Shown here: piece after piece, positions 21,521-33,092 of the stretch
Numbering within the stretch: the first letter of the stretch is position 1
Layout: each line of letters begins with the position of its first letter
Source of the DNA: Cephalotus follicularis
Lineage: Eukaryota; Streptophyta; Magnoliopsida; Oxalidales; Cephalotaceae
Length of the DNA: 64,000 bases
Reading direction: 5' to 3'
Assembly (NCBI GenBank): GCA_001972305.1
Contig: BDDD01000276.1
Location: forward strand, 129,323-193,322
Translations under genes and position numbers: made by a program
Notes under the pieces: model-generated
Told to the model about the DNA's origin: nothing
Database searches by the model: none
The model's input: the letters and a program-made list of their open reading frames with translations, nothing else

Positions 21521-23295
21521 TACAGACAAAATGCAAAATCTGACTTTGTGGCATTTTGTGAGTAAAAATATTTAATTTTGGACACGTGGCAGACCAAGGA
21601 AGGAAGATATGAAGTGTTATCTAATAATCTAACAGGTGTAAACACCTGGATTGGTTGAATTTTGTCACATGGGCTGCCAAGAGAGAGAGTTGAGTGTGTG
21701 AGAGGGGGAAAGACTTACCTCCCAAGCAATCCTTCTATTTAATGGCAAAAGGTGTTGAACTCAGTCATTTTTGGCTGAGAAAGAAAGTGTTCCTGCTGAG
21801 AGTGAAGTGGAGAATTCGTGGAGAGCAAGAGAGAAAGAAATTCTAAAGCAAAGTAAGGAAATTCTATACCCATTTTCTACAAAGCATCCCCTGTTTTGCT
21901 TTCAAATTATATAGCAGATTGTTCTATTGATATCTTGTTCAATTCTTGATGAAATTTTGAATGGTTGGATGTTCTGGAAACGTTAGGATGTCCTATTTAA
22001 ATGTTATTCTTTGCATGTTTCAAGATTATATCTATTTCTTGACGAAAATACATGTTTTAAATTGCTGTTTGGGTACTGTTTTATCCCTGGATTATGCAGG
22101 AACTTCTTTAAATCATATCTTGCTCGTTTCTTGATGTAAAATTAAATGGTTGAATGTTTTGAAAACCTCAAGATGTCCTCTTCAACTGTTATGTTTTATG
22201 TATCTCTAAATTATGTCAAATTCTTGATGAAAATCAATAATTCATTTTACTGCTCATGCCCTATTTTCTTATGGAACCAGCCACTTTCAAAAATTTATAG
22301 TGGATTCAATTCTCAACCAATTGTTACGATCTTGATCTTTCTGAATTATTACAGATGTCTAATTTAATGTTTATGTTTTAAGTTTTCTATGAAAATGCTT
22401 ATTTCTATATGAATTATCAGTTTTCGTAAAGCTATGCAAAACTGTTTTATGAACTCATTTCAGTCATTTACTCAAATGAAGAGAAAGGTTTATGAATTGT
22501 GAAAGAATTGCTATGAAATGATTTTTATGAATGCTTTGTGCTGATCACTCAAAGTATATGATGAATGAACCACCCTTGGATTGCGATCCAAGGGGAATGG
22601 AGCGAAAGGCTCAATGTTAATGGAGCGTAAAGTGCTCGCGGACATGCATGTGATGTAAGGACAGTAGTCGGGGAGTGCACAATGCCCCGGTGAAGCGGTG
22701 TAAAGGGTTCATTGAGGTTTTTATGAATTTCATGTTTACAAAATGATCTAGTTATGATATTAACTAGAAAAGTAATATGTTTTATGAAATGTTCTAGTTA
22801 TATGTATTGACTAGAAAAATGTTATGATGAAATGTGTTTACTATAAAAACACCTTACTGAGCTATTTTGAGCTCATTCCTTTCAATGTTGTTTTCAAATA
22901 AAATGTATTCAGGAATTCAATGAATGGAGATTACGAGCTTAGAGGAAGCTCTTAAGAAGGAGTTTTTGTGAAAGAAAGGCTATGCGATGATATTTGCATT
23001 AAAGTTTTGATATATAATAAGAACAAAGTTTTCCGCTGTATTATATGCTTATGTAGAAGAATGATCCTGTGTAATGTAGACCAACGATATGGTTATGACA
23101 TCTTTATATAAGATGATTATGTGTAAAGTTTGAATTTAAGATTATGTATTATGTTGGGAGACATGAAATTTATGATGTAATGTACTTTTTGAGGAGAGTA
23201 CCAAAGGATGTAACGTTCACACCCAACGTAACGCAACCGATCCTCAGAGTTCGCTTTGAGCTATTAGCGAGCTCGGGCTAGGGTCGTTACAAGAA

Positions 23296-23306
23296 TGGTA
23301 TCAGAG
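23296..23306 (+). other. Primer-binding site of element A (initiator Met-tRNA)
   Basis: TGGTATCAGAG, four bases after the LTR end, complementary to the 3' end of plant initiator Met-tRNA. The usual C after GAG is replaced by A. Confidence 0.9.
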
Positions 23307-23363
23307 AGATAATTGTGATACGTGTTGAGGATATGATTTGTGTATTTGCTAACCTATTTTTAG

Positions 23364-23750
23364 ATGTCATCAATGAGCGAATCCAACTCCAATTCTAGTA
23401 CAGGATTCTCCCGTTGTGGGTCATCCGAAACGGTACACTGGCGAGTACCAACCCTGATAGCTAAAAACCAACGATTACATGAAGAAAAGGAAGAGTTAAG
23501 ACAAATGGTGGCAAATAATAGAGAGCAATTCTATGCACACATTTACCAGATGGAGGCAGAGTATCACGAAGAGTTAGAAAGGAAAGACGAAATCCTAAGA
23601 GAGATTAAATCTGGCCTTAGGGTACTTATGAGGTATACTTGGGGACTTAATGACATTGTAATGACTGGTGTGAGAGAGAACCTCCAAATGATGATAAGGC
23701 GGATTCAGCAGGAGTTGCCTGACGATGATATCCCTAGTGATGAAGACTAG
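23364..23750 (+). CDS. Small coiled-coil ORF upstream of gag in element A
   Basis: Intact 128-codon frame between the primer site and gag. A Ser-rich start (SSMSESNSNSSTG) is followed by a charged helical part (AKNQRLHEEKEELRQMVANN, EAEYHEELERKDEILREIKS) predicted to form a coiled coil, and an acidic end (ELPDDDIPSDED). It is 200 bp upstream of the gag ATG and in a different transcript position from any standard domain. I do not recognise the family. Chromoviruses normally go straight from the leader to gag, so this is an extra ORF. An open frame of this length in an element whose pol is broken suggests it may have been under constraint, but I cannot test that here. Confidence 0.65.
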   Translation: MSSMSESNSNSSTGFSRCGSSETVHWRVPTLIAKNQRLHEEKEELRQMVANNREQFYAHIYQMEAEYHEELERKDEILREIKSGLRVLMRYTWGLNDIVMTGVRENLQMMIRRIQQELPDDDIPSDED

Positions 23751-23950
23751 GGTAACGATAAGAAAGATTTTGTAAAAATGTTTATATGTGACATAAGTGT
23801 GAAAGGAACTAGGAAAAATGTATAAAGGTTTATAAGATAAATAAAACTGTTAGTTCCTTGTATGATCTTGAGCATTAGAATTTAACTGCTTTACCTAGCA
23901 TATGAGTAGAATTGCTTAAGATTAAGAACTAACCTACATATGCTAACTAG

Positions 23951-25714
23951 ATGGCCGACGCGAGAAGAGGAAGAGGACAAAGGCGAAACGCGAATGCACA
24001 GAACAATGAGGATGATAATTCGCTGAGCGCGATTTTAAACAGATTGACGAATGTTATTGCCAGCAACAACTGCAATAATCATCAAGAGCATCCACCCTCA
24101 AGACCAACGCTAGAACAGTTTGCAAGGCACAATCCGAAAATCTTTTCGGGAACAACCGATCCTTTGGAAGCGGAAGCATGGATCCAAGGGAACGAGAAGA
24201 TTTTTAGAGCGATGGATTGCACAGACCGACAGAAAGTAGAGTTTTCAATATACAAGTTGGATGGAGATGCGGATCAATGTTGGTGTATGGTTGAGAGAAC
24301 CAAGACGCGTCGAGAAAGAGAGGTGATGACATGGGAAGAGTTCAAAGAAATATTTATGAACAAATATTTTCCACAAGCTTTGAAAGATAAGATGGAGGAA
24401 GATTTTCTCCAATTGGAACAAGGTGAGTCTGAAACTGTGGCTCAATATGAGGCAAATTTTTCAAGGATGTCCCAGTATGCAACTCATCTAGTGTCCACAG
24501 AAGAGAGAAGGGCTACTAGATTTTCTTATGGTTTGAAGCCTTACATCCAAAGGCTGGTGATAGCACAAGACCTGCAGACGTACGACGCGGTTTTGAGATG
24601 TGCATTGAGGATTGAGATTGATAGAAAAAGATATCAGCAAAAACGGACGGAGCAAGGACACGGGAAGAGGAAGGTTGGTGAATCCTCCGATAACAAGAAT
24701 AAGAAAGCAAGGTCCGATGGAGGACAGGACTTAAAAAATTGTCAAGAATGTGGAAAAAGACACCGAGGGAAATGCTTGTACGGGACAGGAGTGTGTTACA
24801 AATGTGGAAAGCAAGGACACTTAGCTAAAGAGTGTCAACAAGGATCAAGTCAAACTCCAAATAAAAAGGCGATCAGATGTTACAACTGTGGGCAAGAAGG
24901 ACATATGTCCAATCACTACTCCCAACGGAAGACGGGAGGGCAAGGAGGAAACGGAGCCCAGCAACAAAGAGCACCAGCAAGGACCTATGCCATGACGGCT
25001 GACGAGGTGGAAAATCCCAATGACATGGTGACAAGTACTTTTCCCGTATGCTCTAAATCTGCATATGAATTTTTTGATATGGGAGCGACACATTCTTGTG
25101 TGTCTTTATCTTTTGCACGATGTTTAAGTACCCCAACACAACATTTGGAGATAGGTTTAGCTGTTGAAACCCCAAGTGGTAGTACTTTGATGGCAGACAA
25201 AGTATATAAGTCTTGTGGCCTGATATTATGTGATAAGATGATGCTAGTAGACTTAGTACCTCTAGCAATCCTAAAGTTTTACGTCATACTAGGCATGGAT
25301 TGGCTTTCGGCGAATCATGCTAGTGTTGACTATTTTAAGAAGGAAGTTAGGTTTTCCTTACCGGAACAACTTGAGTTTGTTTTCCGAAGCATGGAAGCCA
25401 GTGAACCCCTAAAGATCATATCGTCGATGCAAGCTAAACGATTACTGGAAAAAGGATGCGAAGGCTATCTTGCCTATGTGATGGATACCGATAAAGAGAA
25501 GATCAAGATAGAAGAGTTACATGTTGTTAATGAGTTCACCGATGTTTTCCCTGAAGATTTACCGGGTATGCCACCAGATCGAGAAGTGGAGTTTACTATT
25601 GATGTGGTACCAGGAACAGCTCCTATTTCAAAGAGCCCTTACCGTATGGCACCAGCTGAGCTGAAAGAGTTGAAGGATCAATTACAAGAGCTTTTGGATA
25701 AAGGATTTATCTGA
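23951..25714 (+). CDS. gag-protease of element A (with N-terminal RT), stop at RT entry
   Basis: Open frame of 587 codons. Residues about 60-215 are the retrotransposon gag (capsid) domain (PLEAEAWIQGNEKIFRAMDC, WEEFKEIFMNKYFP, LQLEQGESETVAQYEANFSR). Zinc knuckles follow: CYKCGKQGHLAKEC (282-295) is a complete CCHC, while the next, CYNCGQEGHMSNHY, has Tyr in place of the last Cys. The protease starts near residue 375, with FDMGATHSCVS where relatives carry Asp-Thr/Ser-Gly. ILGMDWLSANHASVDYF is the protease C-terminal motif. The last 60 residues are the RT entry (PGMPPDREVEFTIDVVPGTA), ended by TGA at 25712-25714. Confidence 0.92.
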   Translation: MADARRGRGQRRNANAQNNEDDNSLSAILNRLTNVIASNNCNNHQEHPPSRPTLEQFARHNPKIFSGTTDPLEAEAWIQGNEKIFRAMDCTDRQKVEFSIYKLDGDADQCWCMVERTKTRREREVMTWEEFKEIFMNKYFPQALKDKMEEDFLQLEQGESETVAQYEANFSRMSQYATHLVSTEERRATRFSYGLKPYIQRLVIAQDLQTYDAVLRCALRIEIDRKRYQQKRTEQGHGKRKVGESSDNKNKKARSDGGQDLKNCQECGKRHRGKCLYGTGVCYKCGKQGHLAKECQQGSSQTPNKKAIRCYNCGQEGHMSNHYSQRKTGGQGGNGAQQQRAPARTYAMTADEVENPNDMVTSTFPVCSKSAYEFFDMGATHSCVSLSFARCLSTPTQHLEIGLAVETPSGSTLMADKVYKSCGLILCDKMMLVDLVPLAILKFYVILGMDWLSANHASVDYFKKEVRFSLPEQLEFVFRSMEASEPLKIISSMQAKRLLEKGCEGYLAYVMDTDKEKIKIEELHVVNEFTDVFPEDLPGMPPDREVEFTIDVVPGTAPISKSPYRMAPAELKELKDQLQELLDKGFI

Positions 25715-26192
25715 CCGAGTGTATCACCATGGAGTGCACCGGTATTGTTAGTGAAAAAGAAGGACGGGACAATGAGACTCTGCATTGACTACCGAGAGTT
25801 GAATCAAGTCACCATTAAGAACAAGTACCCACTACCAAGGATTGATGACTTGTTCGACCAGCTCAAGAATGCTCGATACTTCTCGAAGATTGATCTTCGA
25901 TCGGGCTATCATCAAGTAAAGACAAGAAAGAGGATATACAGAAAACTGCTTTTCAGATAAGATATGGGCATTACGAGTTTTTGGTAATGTCGTTTGGATT
26001 AACAAATTCTCCAGCAGTGTTTATGAGTTTGATGAACAAGATCTTCAATGAATTTTTGGATCAGTTGGTTATAGTCTTCATTGATGACATCCTAGTATAC
26101 TCAAAGAGTAGGGATGAGCACGAGGAGCATTTAACCCGTGTATTACAGATACTGCAGAAGGAGCAGTTGTACGCTAAGTTCAGCAAATGCCA
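25715..26192 (+). pseudogene. RT of element A, left part, broken and truncated by F
   Basis: Follows the TGA at 25712. 25745-25960 reads [20 protein letters not shown] and [13 protein letters not shown]; a frameshift near 25920 follows; 25981-26190 reads [20 protein letters not shown] and the catalytic [10 protein letters not shown], then QLYAKFSKC, where element F begins. The remaining RT and the first half of RNase H are missing on the other side of F. Confidence 0.9.
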
Positions 26193-27533
26193 TGTCACAC
26201 CCCGTTTTTCGGTTCCATACCATAAGACAACATATATGGTGATATCAGTATTAACATAAATTCCAGCATTTCATTCAACAGTAATTAAACAATATGCGGA
26301 AGCAGTAAAGAAGCCGGAATATGGAATTACAAGCCATCCGCACGCATCCCATACTACGTGCGGGTATAATTCAACATTATCCTTAACATAAGGAAAACAA
26401 CATAAATGAGGTATGATTCGTTCATTAGATTACAATACATCAAAAGAAAAATAACAACCTTAAAGGGACAAAAGTAGAAGCTCTCCAAGCTTCAGCCGCA
26501 ACTCCCCGTCTTCGCTTAATCTGAAACTGTAGGGGGGTTAGCCGTTGTCCTCACTTGGCTAAGGAGGAAGATAATGTATGCTAAGGAATTTATGAATGCA
26601 GAATGTATGACAGTTTATATAAAATATCATTTCAGTGAGCCAATATATAAGAAATCATGCCAAGTGGCCATAAACAGTACATATGCAAGGATACCGCACA
26701 AGGGTACAATCAATTCAGTCCAGTGGTTTGTCCGAAGACCAGTATTGGGCTCAAGACGTCGATAACCCCTAGCCTACGTCAAACCACATAGATATCACCC
26801 CAACTCCGCTGATGATAGAAGATAACAGTGCTGCAAGCATTTAGCAGGAAGATAACAGTACATGGTCTGCAATGCAGATCAGTATGGTGGGTGTCCTGGC
26901 CAACTCCTAGCACACAGGAGCACCTCCGTAGTCAGTGACTTCTGCCATCACTCGACTACAGCAGTAAGCATAGACAATCAATTCAATCAGTGCAATTCAG
27001 TAATAATACTACATATATAAATAATATGCAATATCAAAATGTTTTCTTTAGAAACATATAATATTTCGGTAATCGTACATCTCAACGAGGGAAACGATAT
27101 CAGTACAGTAGTGGTTTCCAGGTGAGGAAACAAAACAGTAGCCTCTCATGTAGGAGGAAAATCAGTAGTTTATCGGAACAATAAGCATTCTTTTGAAAAT
27201 GATAGTAAATTATCATAATTTTGGATACAAGTCCCATAGGTGATTTAAATCTTTAAACTATTAGTGGTAGTGGTATTAATAGCACCAAACAGTATATTTG
27301 AGAACATTAATCAAGCAGTAATTCTTGTAAATAATAATGCTTCATTTGAAAATGGTATTTAAACCATAACATTGTGCATACAGCACATAGTCTCATTCGA
27401 TCAGTGAAATATCAGTAGTAATGATGTTAATTAACATCAAACAGTATATACGATATGATGGTAGCATATACAAATCAATAGCAATGCAAAACAGTAGCAA
27501 TTCACTCAGTTGTTGTGCAATTTCTGCCCATAC

Positions 27534-27610
27534 AGTCGACTGCCTTCAAGAACCAGTCGACTGTTGGGTTGTGTAGTCGACTGTTTTCCATAACAGTCGA
27601 CTGTTTTTGC
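27534..27610. repeat. CAGTCGACTG cluster in F LTR (downstream of the TATA)
   Basis: Four copies of (C/T)AGTCGACTG within 77 bp. The motif is a 10-bp perfect palindrome in its full form. In the LTR's own orientation it falls in the transcribed part. Confidence 0.85.
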
Positions 27611-28642
27611 CCAGAATGCAGGCAGAAACAGTGTAAATGTAGTACAATTCAATGCCAATCAATTCCAAAGCAAGTAGAAATTAACATACATGAAATGCAT
27701 GAACATATCTTCCAAAACATAACACTACCCCTACCTCAATTTGCTATCCCAAGATCAAATGAGTGATCTTTCTCTTTAAGCTTCCAAGTCACTTTCACCA
27801 ACAATTCTTTAATCTAGCAAGTTACAATCTAAACATGCATGTTTATGGATACATGCAACAGTAACAGTAGATTCAGTAATACTTATAACAATTCCAATCA
27901 GTAGCTTAAGTCATCAGTTCATCAAGCATATATCAACTCCCTTTTATCACTTCCCCTTTATAACTCTATGTCAAGCATCCTTCCAAATTCGGATTCATGT
28001 GTTGACAGAGGTGAATATACATATCTAAGAGATACAGTAGGCAAAACATAACTATCCAGTAGTTACATTTCAACTTAAAGTTATATAATTCTCTAAGTTT
28101 CATGTTCTATGTTCTTACCTCTATAATACCACTTCAATCATCCTATTATTGCTAACCTTAACCATAACAGAAGGTGTACAACCTTCTAATTACCTTGTTA
28201 ACAATACTACTTAGGCAGGAAGTTCAAAATAACTTACCAGGAAAGAGTCCAAGCTTCCAAGACTTTTCTTCCCTTGAGCTCTACTCCAATCCTCTTAATG
28301 CAAGCTCTTTCACCAAGAATCTTGCAATTCTCAGCAATTCTTTCAATCTCTAGTGTTTCTAACACTCTTTCTCAGCCCACATTCAGATGATATAAGCCCT
28401 TGAATTCGCCAGATTATTAAACTCCCCTTTCTCACACTTTTCCTCTCACTCACATGCACCTCTTTCTCACCTTTCAATATTTGATTCTTGCAGGTTGCAG
28501 GGTCTGCAATCTTTGCAGAGAGTGAAGAGGACATGCAAGGTATCACATTGAATGTTATGGCAGCTTAGGACACTTGTCCCTTTACCTACCACGCCTAAGC
28601 TCAGTTTGACACCTGCACAGACACATATTCTATAGAATTTCC

Positions 28643-28725
28643 AGTCGACTAGATGTATGGGCCAGTCGACTGTCCTCAACAAGCACCAGGCAGTCGGCTG
28701 TTCCCCTGTGACAGTCGGCTGTCCA
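28643..28725. repeat. CAGTCGACTG cluster in F LTR (upstream of the TATA)
   Basis: Four copies (CAGTCGACTA, CAGTCGACTG, CAGTCGGCTG twice) in about 80 bp, in U3 roughly 170-250 bp from the LTR start. Confidence 0.85.
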
Positions 28726-28894
28726 AGGCTGTTTTAGTTTTTCTTGAGCTTGATTTTCACCAATTGTATCTCCATTCATCCCAAGCAATTACCAATCACA
28801 AAACTATGATAATTGGGCAGATAATTCAACAAAAATGTATATTTATTTTAAACATGGAAATCAATATACATTAATTGAATTTGCGGTTGTCACA

Positions 28895-29600
28895 TTCCTC
28901 CCTCCTTAAAGAAAACCCGTCCTCGAATTTTGTCCTTACATTCCGAACAAGGGGAAATGTCTCCATCATTTCGTCCTCACGCTCCCACGTAGCTTCCTCA
29001 ACTCTGTGAAACGTCACAGCACTTTTACCATAGAAATGGTCTTGTTCCTCAGTACCCCTTTTCCATTCGATCCATTGGCACTTCGACAATTCCGATACGA
29101 AGTCCATGGTCACATGATCCCATTTCTTTTCAACCACTGGCAGAGATTGTAGCATTCTATCAGATTTCTGATGTTCCGCTCCCACTCGCTGACAGGTCAA
29201 CATCTTGCTACATCTTCAATAGTTTTCGTTTCCTACCGCTCCACTCGAACTCTTTTCTAGGTCGTGCCACATCTTGGTATTTCCTGGGTGGACACTGTAG
29301 TTTGACTGGTGAGCTTGTTGTAGCTCATCCTTGATGCTCTCGTCATCCGGAACACATATCCCTTCTCGGAACCTCAATATGTCATCAGTACGACTGGAGA
29401 ACTCAGGTTTAGAGTCTAGGTTCTGACGGATACTACACAATTCAGAGTCGCTATACTGAGCAATCAGAATACGCTCCTGAAGTTCCGGTTGTGCTCCCAT
29501 GCTTGTCACAACAACTTCATGGAAAACCATGAACGGATTCCATCTCTGAAACTCCTTCAATAGATTCCACTGTGAAACCATAGCTCTAGCAATCATCGCC
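28895..29600 (-). pseudogene. Integrase/chromodomain remnant of F with core deleted
   Basis: Minus strand. 29596-29216 holds the integrase zinc-finger part (ELQQAHQSNYSVHPGNTKMW). 29203-28871 continues with ERMLQ-like text and KWDHVTMDFVSEL, the entry of the integrase core, then jumps within a few residues to RVEEATWEREDEMMETFP, the end of a chromodomain. The catalytic D,D-35-E core, the GPY/F module and most of the chromodomain are absent. The same join occurs in G. A PPT-like AAGGAGGGAGGAA lies at the LTR border. Confidence 0.85.
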
Positions 29601-30810
29601 TTGCGACTCAGCGCAACGGTCCCTACATTCGTCTTTTCCAGGTGCTATTGAGTGTGGCAGATGTAGTTATTAAGGAATACCATCCATCGTCTCTGTCCCA
29701 TGTTGGGCTCCTTCTGGGAAAACAAATATCTTAAACTCTTAGTCAGCAAAGATCTCAAACTGAGCCCCATAGGTGTAGTGCCTCCATTTCTGTAAGGCAA
29801 ATGCTATGGCTGCCAAGTCAAGATTATGTAACCTTCCTCGTACGGTTTAACTTCTTCGATGCGTATGCAATCGGCCTACTATGTTGCATAAGAACGCATT
29901 CCAATCCTTTCCCAGAAGCATCAGAATAGACAGTAAATCCTTTATCACCCTCAGGTAACGCCGTCACTGGAGCTGAAACCAACTGACCCCTCAACTCTTG
30001 GAAACTTGCCTCACAAGAGTCCTTCCACACAAGCTGGACTTCTTCTGAGTCAACTGTGTCAGTGGTGTAGCAAGTTTCGAAACCCCTTGACGAATCTCCG
30101 ATAGTAGCCAGCCAATCCCAAGAGCTACGAATCTCCGTAACGTTCCTCGGTTGGCCAACCAACAATGCTCTCAATCCTCAAGGAATCCACTGACGATCCT
30201 TCACTTGACACTATGTGACTTAGAAAAATCGCATGATCCAGCCAAAATTCGCACTTGCTGAATTTGGCGTACAGCTATCCCTTCCGTAGTGTCTGCAACA
30301 CCATCTTCAAGTACTGCATGTGTTCCTCAACACTATCTGGTTAGAACAGAATGTCATCTAAAATATCACAAAGAATTGATCAAGAAAAGGTTGGAACACT
30401 CTGTTCATCAGACACATGAAGGCTGCAGGTGCATTAGTCAAACCAAACGGCAGCATCAAACTCGTAGTGCCCATGTCTGGTTCGAAATGCGGTTTCCTCC
30501 ACATCATCTTCTCGGATTCTCAACTGATGATAACCTGTCCTCAGGTCAAGTTTGGAGAATACAGTTGAGCCTTGCAATTTGGTCGAACAACTCCTCAATA
30601 TGTGGCAGAGGATACTTGTTCTTCCCAGTCACTTAGTTTAGCAGCCTGTAATCAATGCATAGCCACATCGATCCATCCTTTCTTCACGAACAGAACCGGT
30701 GCTTCCCACGGTGATGCACTCGGTCTGATAAAACCTTATCAAGTAAGTCTTGAAATTGTACCTTCAACTCTTCCTGTTCAGCAGAAGCCATTCGGTACGG
30801 TGTTCTGGAT
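29600..30810 (-). pseudogene. RT-RNase H remnant of F, many frameshifts
   Basis: Readable pieces, in minus-strand order: AEQEELKVQFQDLLDKV and RKDGSM (RT entry, about 30790-30690); DDIL near 30340 (catalytic Asp pair); AKFSKCEFWLDHA (about 30250); [20 protein letters not shown] and GFTVYSDASGKGLECVLMQH (RNase H with its first Asp, 30174-29824); and the [20 protein letters not shown] region near 29790. No continuous frame survives. Confidence 0.8.
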
Positions 30811-31053
30811 CTAGGAGCAGTCCCAGATCATCTTTTGATACTGAACTCTCACTATCGGGATCGCACCATTATCTATTCTCGCATCGGTTAGCAAGCAATT
30901 ACTAGTTGGAGCACTTGCCTCCAAACATGTGTACACACACAGTGATGTGATGCAAGTTGTACAGATCATGATGCACTGAATGAGTATATGGTTATGGCGT
31001 CAATCGATGCATGATCAATTAGATGCTAAATATCAGTTATAGATAAGTATAAC

Positions 31054-31668
31054 CTAACCTTGCATGATTCTTTTTCCGGTATCCTTCTGCTGTGAAGATC
31101 CAGTTGTAGTACCGCTACTACCAGTAAGTCCAGTAACCGCGATCTTCAGACCCTTCGGACAACCACTCAGTTTATGGTCTGATGCCCCACACTTTAAGCA
31201 CTTCCCAGCTTTCCTCCAACACTTACTTTCATCATGGTTCGAACGACCACAGTAACCACACCTTCCAAAACTCTGTTGGCTGCTTCGATGAGGAGTTTGG
31301 GAACGAGAAAGGCTTCGCCTATTCGGACAGGCCATTAAGAAATGGTCGGATGCTCCGCACTTCATGCACATCCCCGTTTTCAACCAACAATCTTCCAGCC
31401 GATGGCTTTTACGGCCACAGTGTGAACAAGCTTCAGGTTGAGCATCACTCTCCTGAATAGTAGTTCGTCGAGACTGTCTTGAAGGTCGTCTAGCCTGCTG
31501 TACTTGAGCGTGCAATCGTTGCATCTCCTCCATCTGAGCTGCACTAGTAGCCATCTGCTGCTGGATAAAATCGGCTATACGATCCATCGGGTTATCCTCA
31601 GCATTAGCTTCCTTATGAACATTTCCATCCATGGCTCGAGACCTTGTACATCCTCCTCTCCCTTCCAT
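31054..31668 (-). CDS. Short gag-like protein of F: helix plus four zinc knuckles, no capsid domain
   Basis: Open frame of 204 codons. An N-terminal amphipathic stretch (DRIADFIQQQMATSAAQMEE) leads directly into four CCHC knuckles: CSHCGRKSHRLEDC, CMKCGASDHFLMAC, CGYCGRSNHDESKC and CLKCGASDHKLSGC. The capsid-type gag domain expected between helix and knuckles is missing. The knuckles look like a duplicated pair, since G has only one pair. It could package RNA using capsid supplied in trans, but that is inference. Confidence 0.82.
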   Translation of the reverse strand: MEGRGGCTRSRAMDGNVHKEANAEDNPMDRIADFIQQQMATSAAQMEEMQRLHAQVQQARRPSRQSRRTTIQESDAQPEACSHCGRKSHRLEDCWLKTGMCMKCGASDHFLMACPNRRSLSRSQTPHRSSQQSFGRCGYCGRSNHDESKCWRKAGKCLKCGASDHKLSGCPKGLKIAVTGLTGSSGTTTGSSQQKDTGKRIMQG

Positions 31669-31757
31669 TCTGTTTCCTATAAGGAGATGATAAGATCATC
31701 AGGAAAAAAGTCACTTAATTTCTGAGAAACTTCTCCCAGCTAGCATATATGGAATAT

Positions 31758-31769
31758 GCTCTGATGCCA
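31758..31769 (-). other. Primer-binding site of F
   Basis: Minus-strand TGGCATCAGAGC, a one-base variant of the initiator Met-tRNA site, three bases inside the right LTR. Confidence 0.88.
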
Positions 31770-31772
31770 TGT

Positions 31773-33092
31773 TGTCACACCCCGTTTTTCGGTTCCATAC
31801 CATAAGACAACATATATGGTGATATCAGTATTAACATAAATTCCAGCATTTCATTCAACAGTAATTAAACAATATGCGGAAGCAGTAAAGAAGCCAGAAT
31901 ATGGAATTACAAGCCATCCGCACGCATCCCATACTACGTGCGGGTATAATTCAACATTATCCTTAACATAAGGAAAACGACATAAACGAGGTACGATTCG
32001 TTCATTACATTACAATACATCAAAAGAAAAATAACAACCTTAAAGCGACAAAAGTAGAAGCTCTCCAAGCTTCAGCCGCAACTCCCCATCTTCGCTTAAT
32101 CTGAAACTGTAGGGGGGTTAGCCGTTGTCCTCACTTGGCTAAGGAGGAAGATAATGTATGCTAAGGAATTTATGAATGCAGCATGTATGACAGTTTATAT
32201 AAAATATCATTTCAGTGAGCCAATATATAAGAAATCATGCCAAGTGGCCATAAACAGTACATATGCAAGGATACCGCACAAGGGTACAATCAATTCAGTC
32301 CAGTGGTTTGTCCGAAGACCAGTATTGGGCTCAAGACGTCGATAACCCCTAGCCTACGTCAAACCACGTAGATATCACCCCAACTCCGCTGATGATAGAA
32401 GCTAACAGTGCTGCCGGCATTTAGCGGGTAGATAACAGTACATGGTCTGCAATGCAGATCAGTATGGTGGGTGTCCTGGCCAACTCCTAGCACACAGGAG
32501 CACCTCCGTAGTCAGTGACTTCTGCCATCACTCGACTACAGCAGTAAGCATAGACAATCAATTCAATCAGTGCAATTCAGTAATAATACTACATATATAA
32601 ATAATATGCAATATCAAAATGTTTTCTTTAGAAACATATAATATTTCGGTAATCGTACATCTCAACGAGGGAAACGATATCAGTACAGTAGTGGTTTCCA
32701 GGTGAGGAAACAAAACAGTAGCCTCTCATGTAGGAGGAAAATCAGTAGTTTATCGGAACAATAAGCATTCTTTTGAAAATGATAGTAAATTATCATAATT
32801 TTGGATACAAGTCCCATAGGTGATTTAAATCTTTAAACTATTAGTGGTAGTGGTATTAATAGCACCAAACAGTATATTTGAGAACATTAATCAAGCAGTA
32901 ATTCTTGTAAATAATAATGCTTCATTTGAAAATGGTATTTAAACCATAACATTGTGCATACAGCACATAGTCTCATTCGATCAGTGAAATATCAGTAGTA
33001 ATGATGTTAATTAACATCAAACAGTATATACTATATGATGGTAGCATATACAAATCAATAGCAATGCAAAACAGTAGCAATTCACTCAGTTG
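31773..33092 (-). repeat. Truncated 5' LTR of F (right)
   Basis: Matches 26193-27512 with few substitutions, then stops at CACTCAGTTG and is joined directly to A's RNase H. The missing part includes the promoter and all palindromic repeats, so this copy cannot be transcribed from its own U3. Confidence 0.9.

Larger units (their letters stand above)
20902..23291 (+). repeat. 5' LTR of element A
   Basis: Starts TTTAATGACCC (the 3' copy reads TGTAATGACCC, so the first G is mutated) and ends GGGTCGTTACA. Contains, in order, a GC-rich hairpin module (21000-21095), the GTCGACGCTT cluster (21140-21520), a probable TATA region near 21735, a long AT-rich transcribed part and a terminal GAACTCTGAGG-type block. 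Length 2,390 bp. Confidence 0.92.
26193..28894 (-). repeat. 3' LTR of element F (left)
   Basis: Plus-strand text runs from TGTCACACCCCGTTTTTCGG to GCGGTTGTCACA, 2,702 bp. CAGTCGACTG repeats sit at 27534-27610 and 28643-28725. A minus-strand TATA-like CTTATATCATC lies at 28386-28400, about 500 bp into the LTR. The first 1,320 bp are nearly identical to 31773-33092. Confidence 0.9.
26193..33092 (-). mobile_element. Non-autonomous chromovirus F (minus strand), 5' LTR truncated
   Basis: Left LTR 26193-28894, internal region 28895-31772 (2,878 bp) and right LTR 31773-33092, of which only 1,320 bp remain. The internal region is about half the length a complete chromovirus needs: gag lacks its capsid domain, no protease is visible and the integrase core is missing. 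Element G (53777-62059) has the same architecture. No right TSD exists because the truncated LTR abuts A's RNase H directly. Confidence 0.9.
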
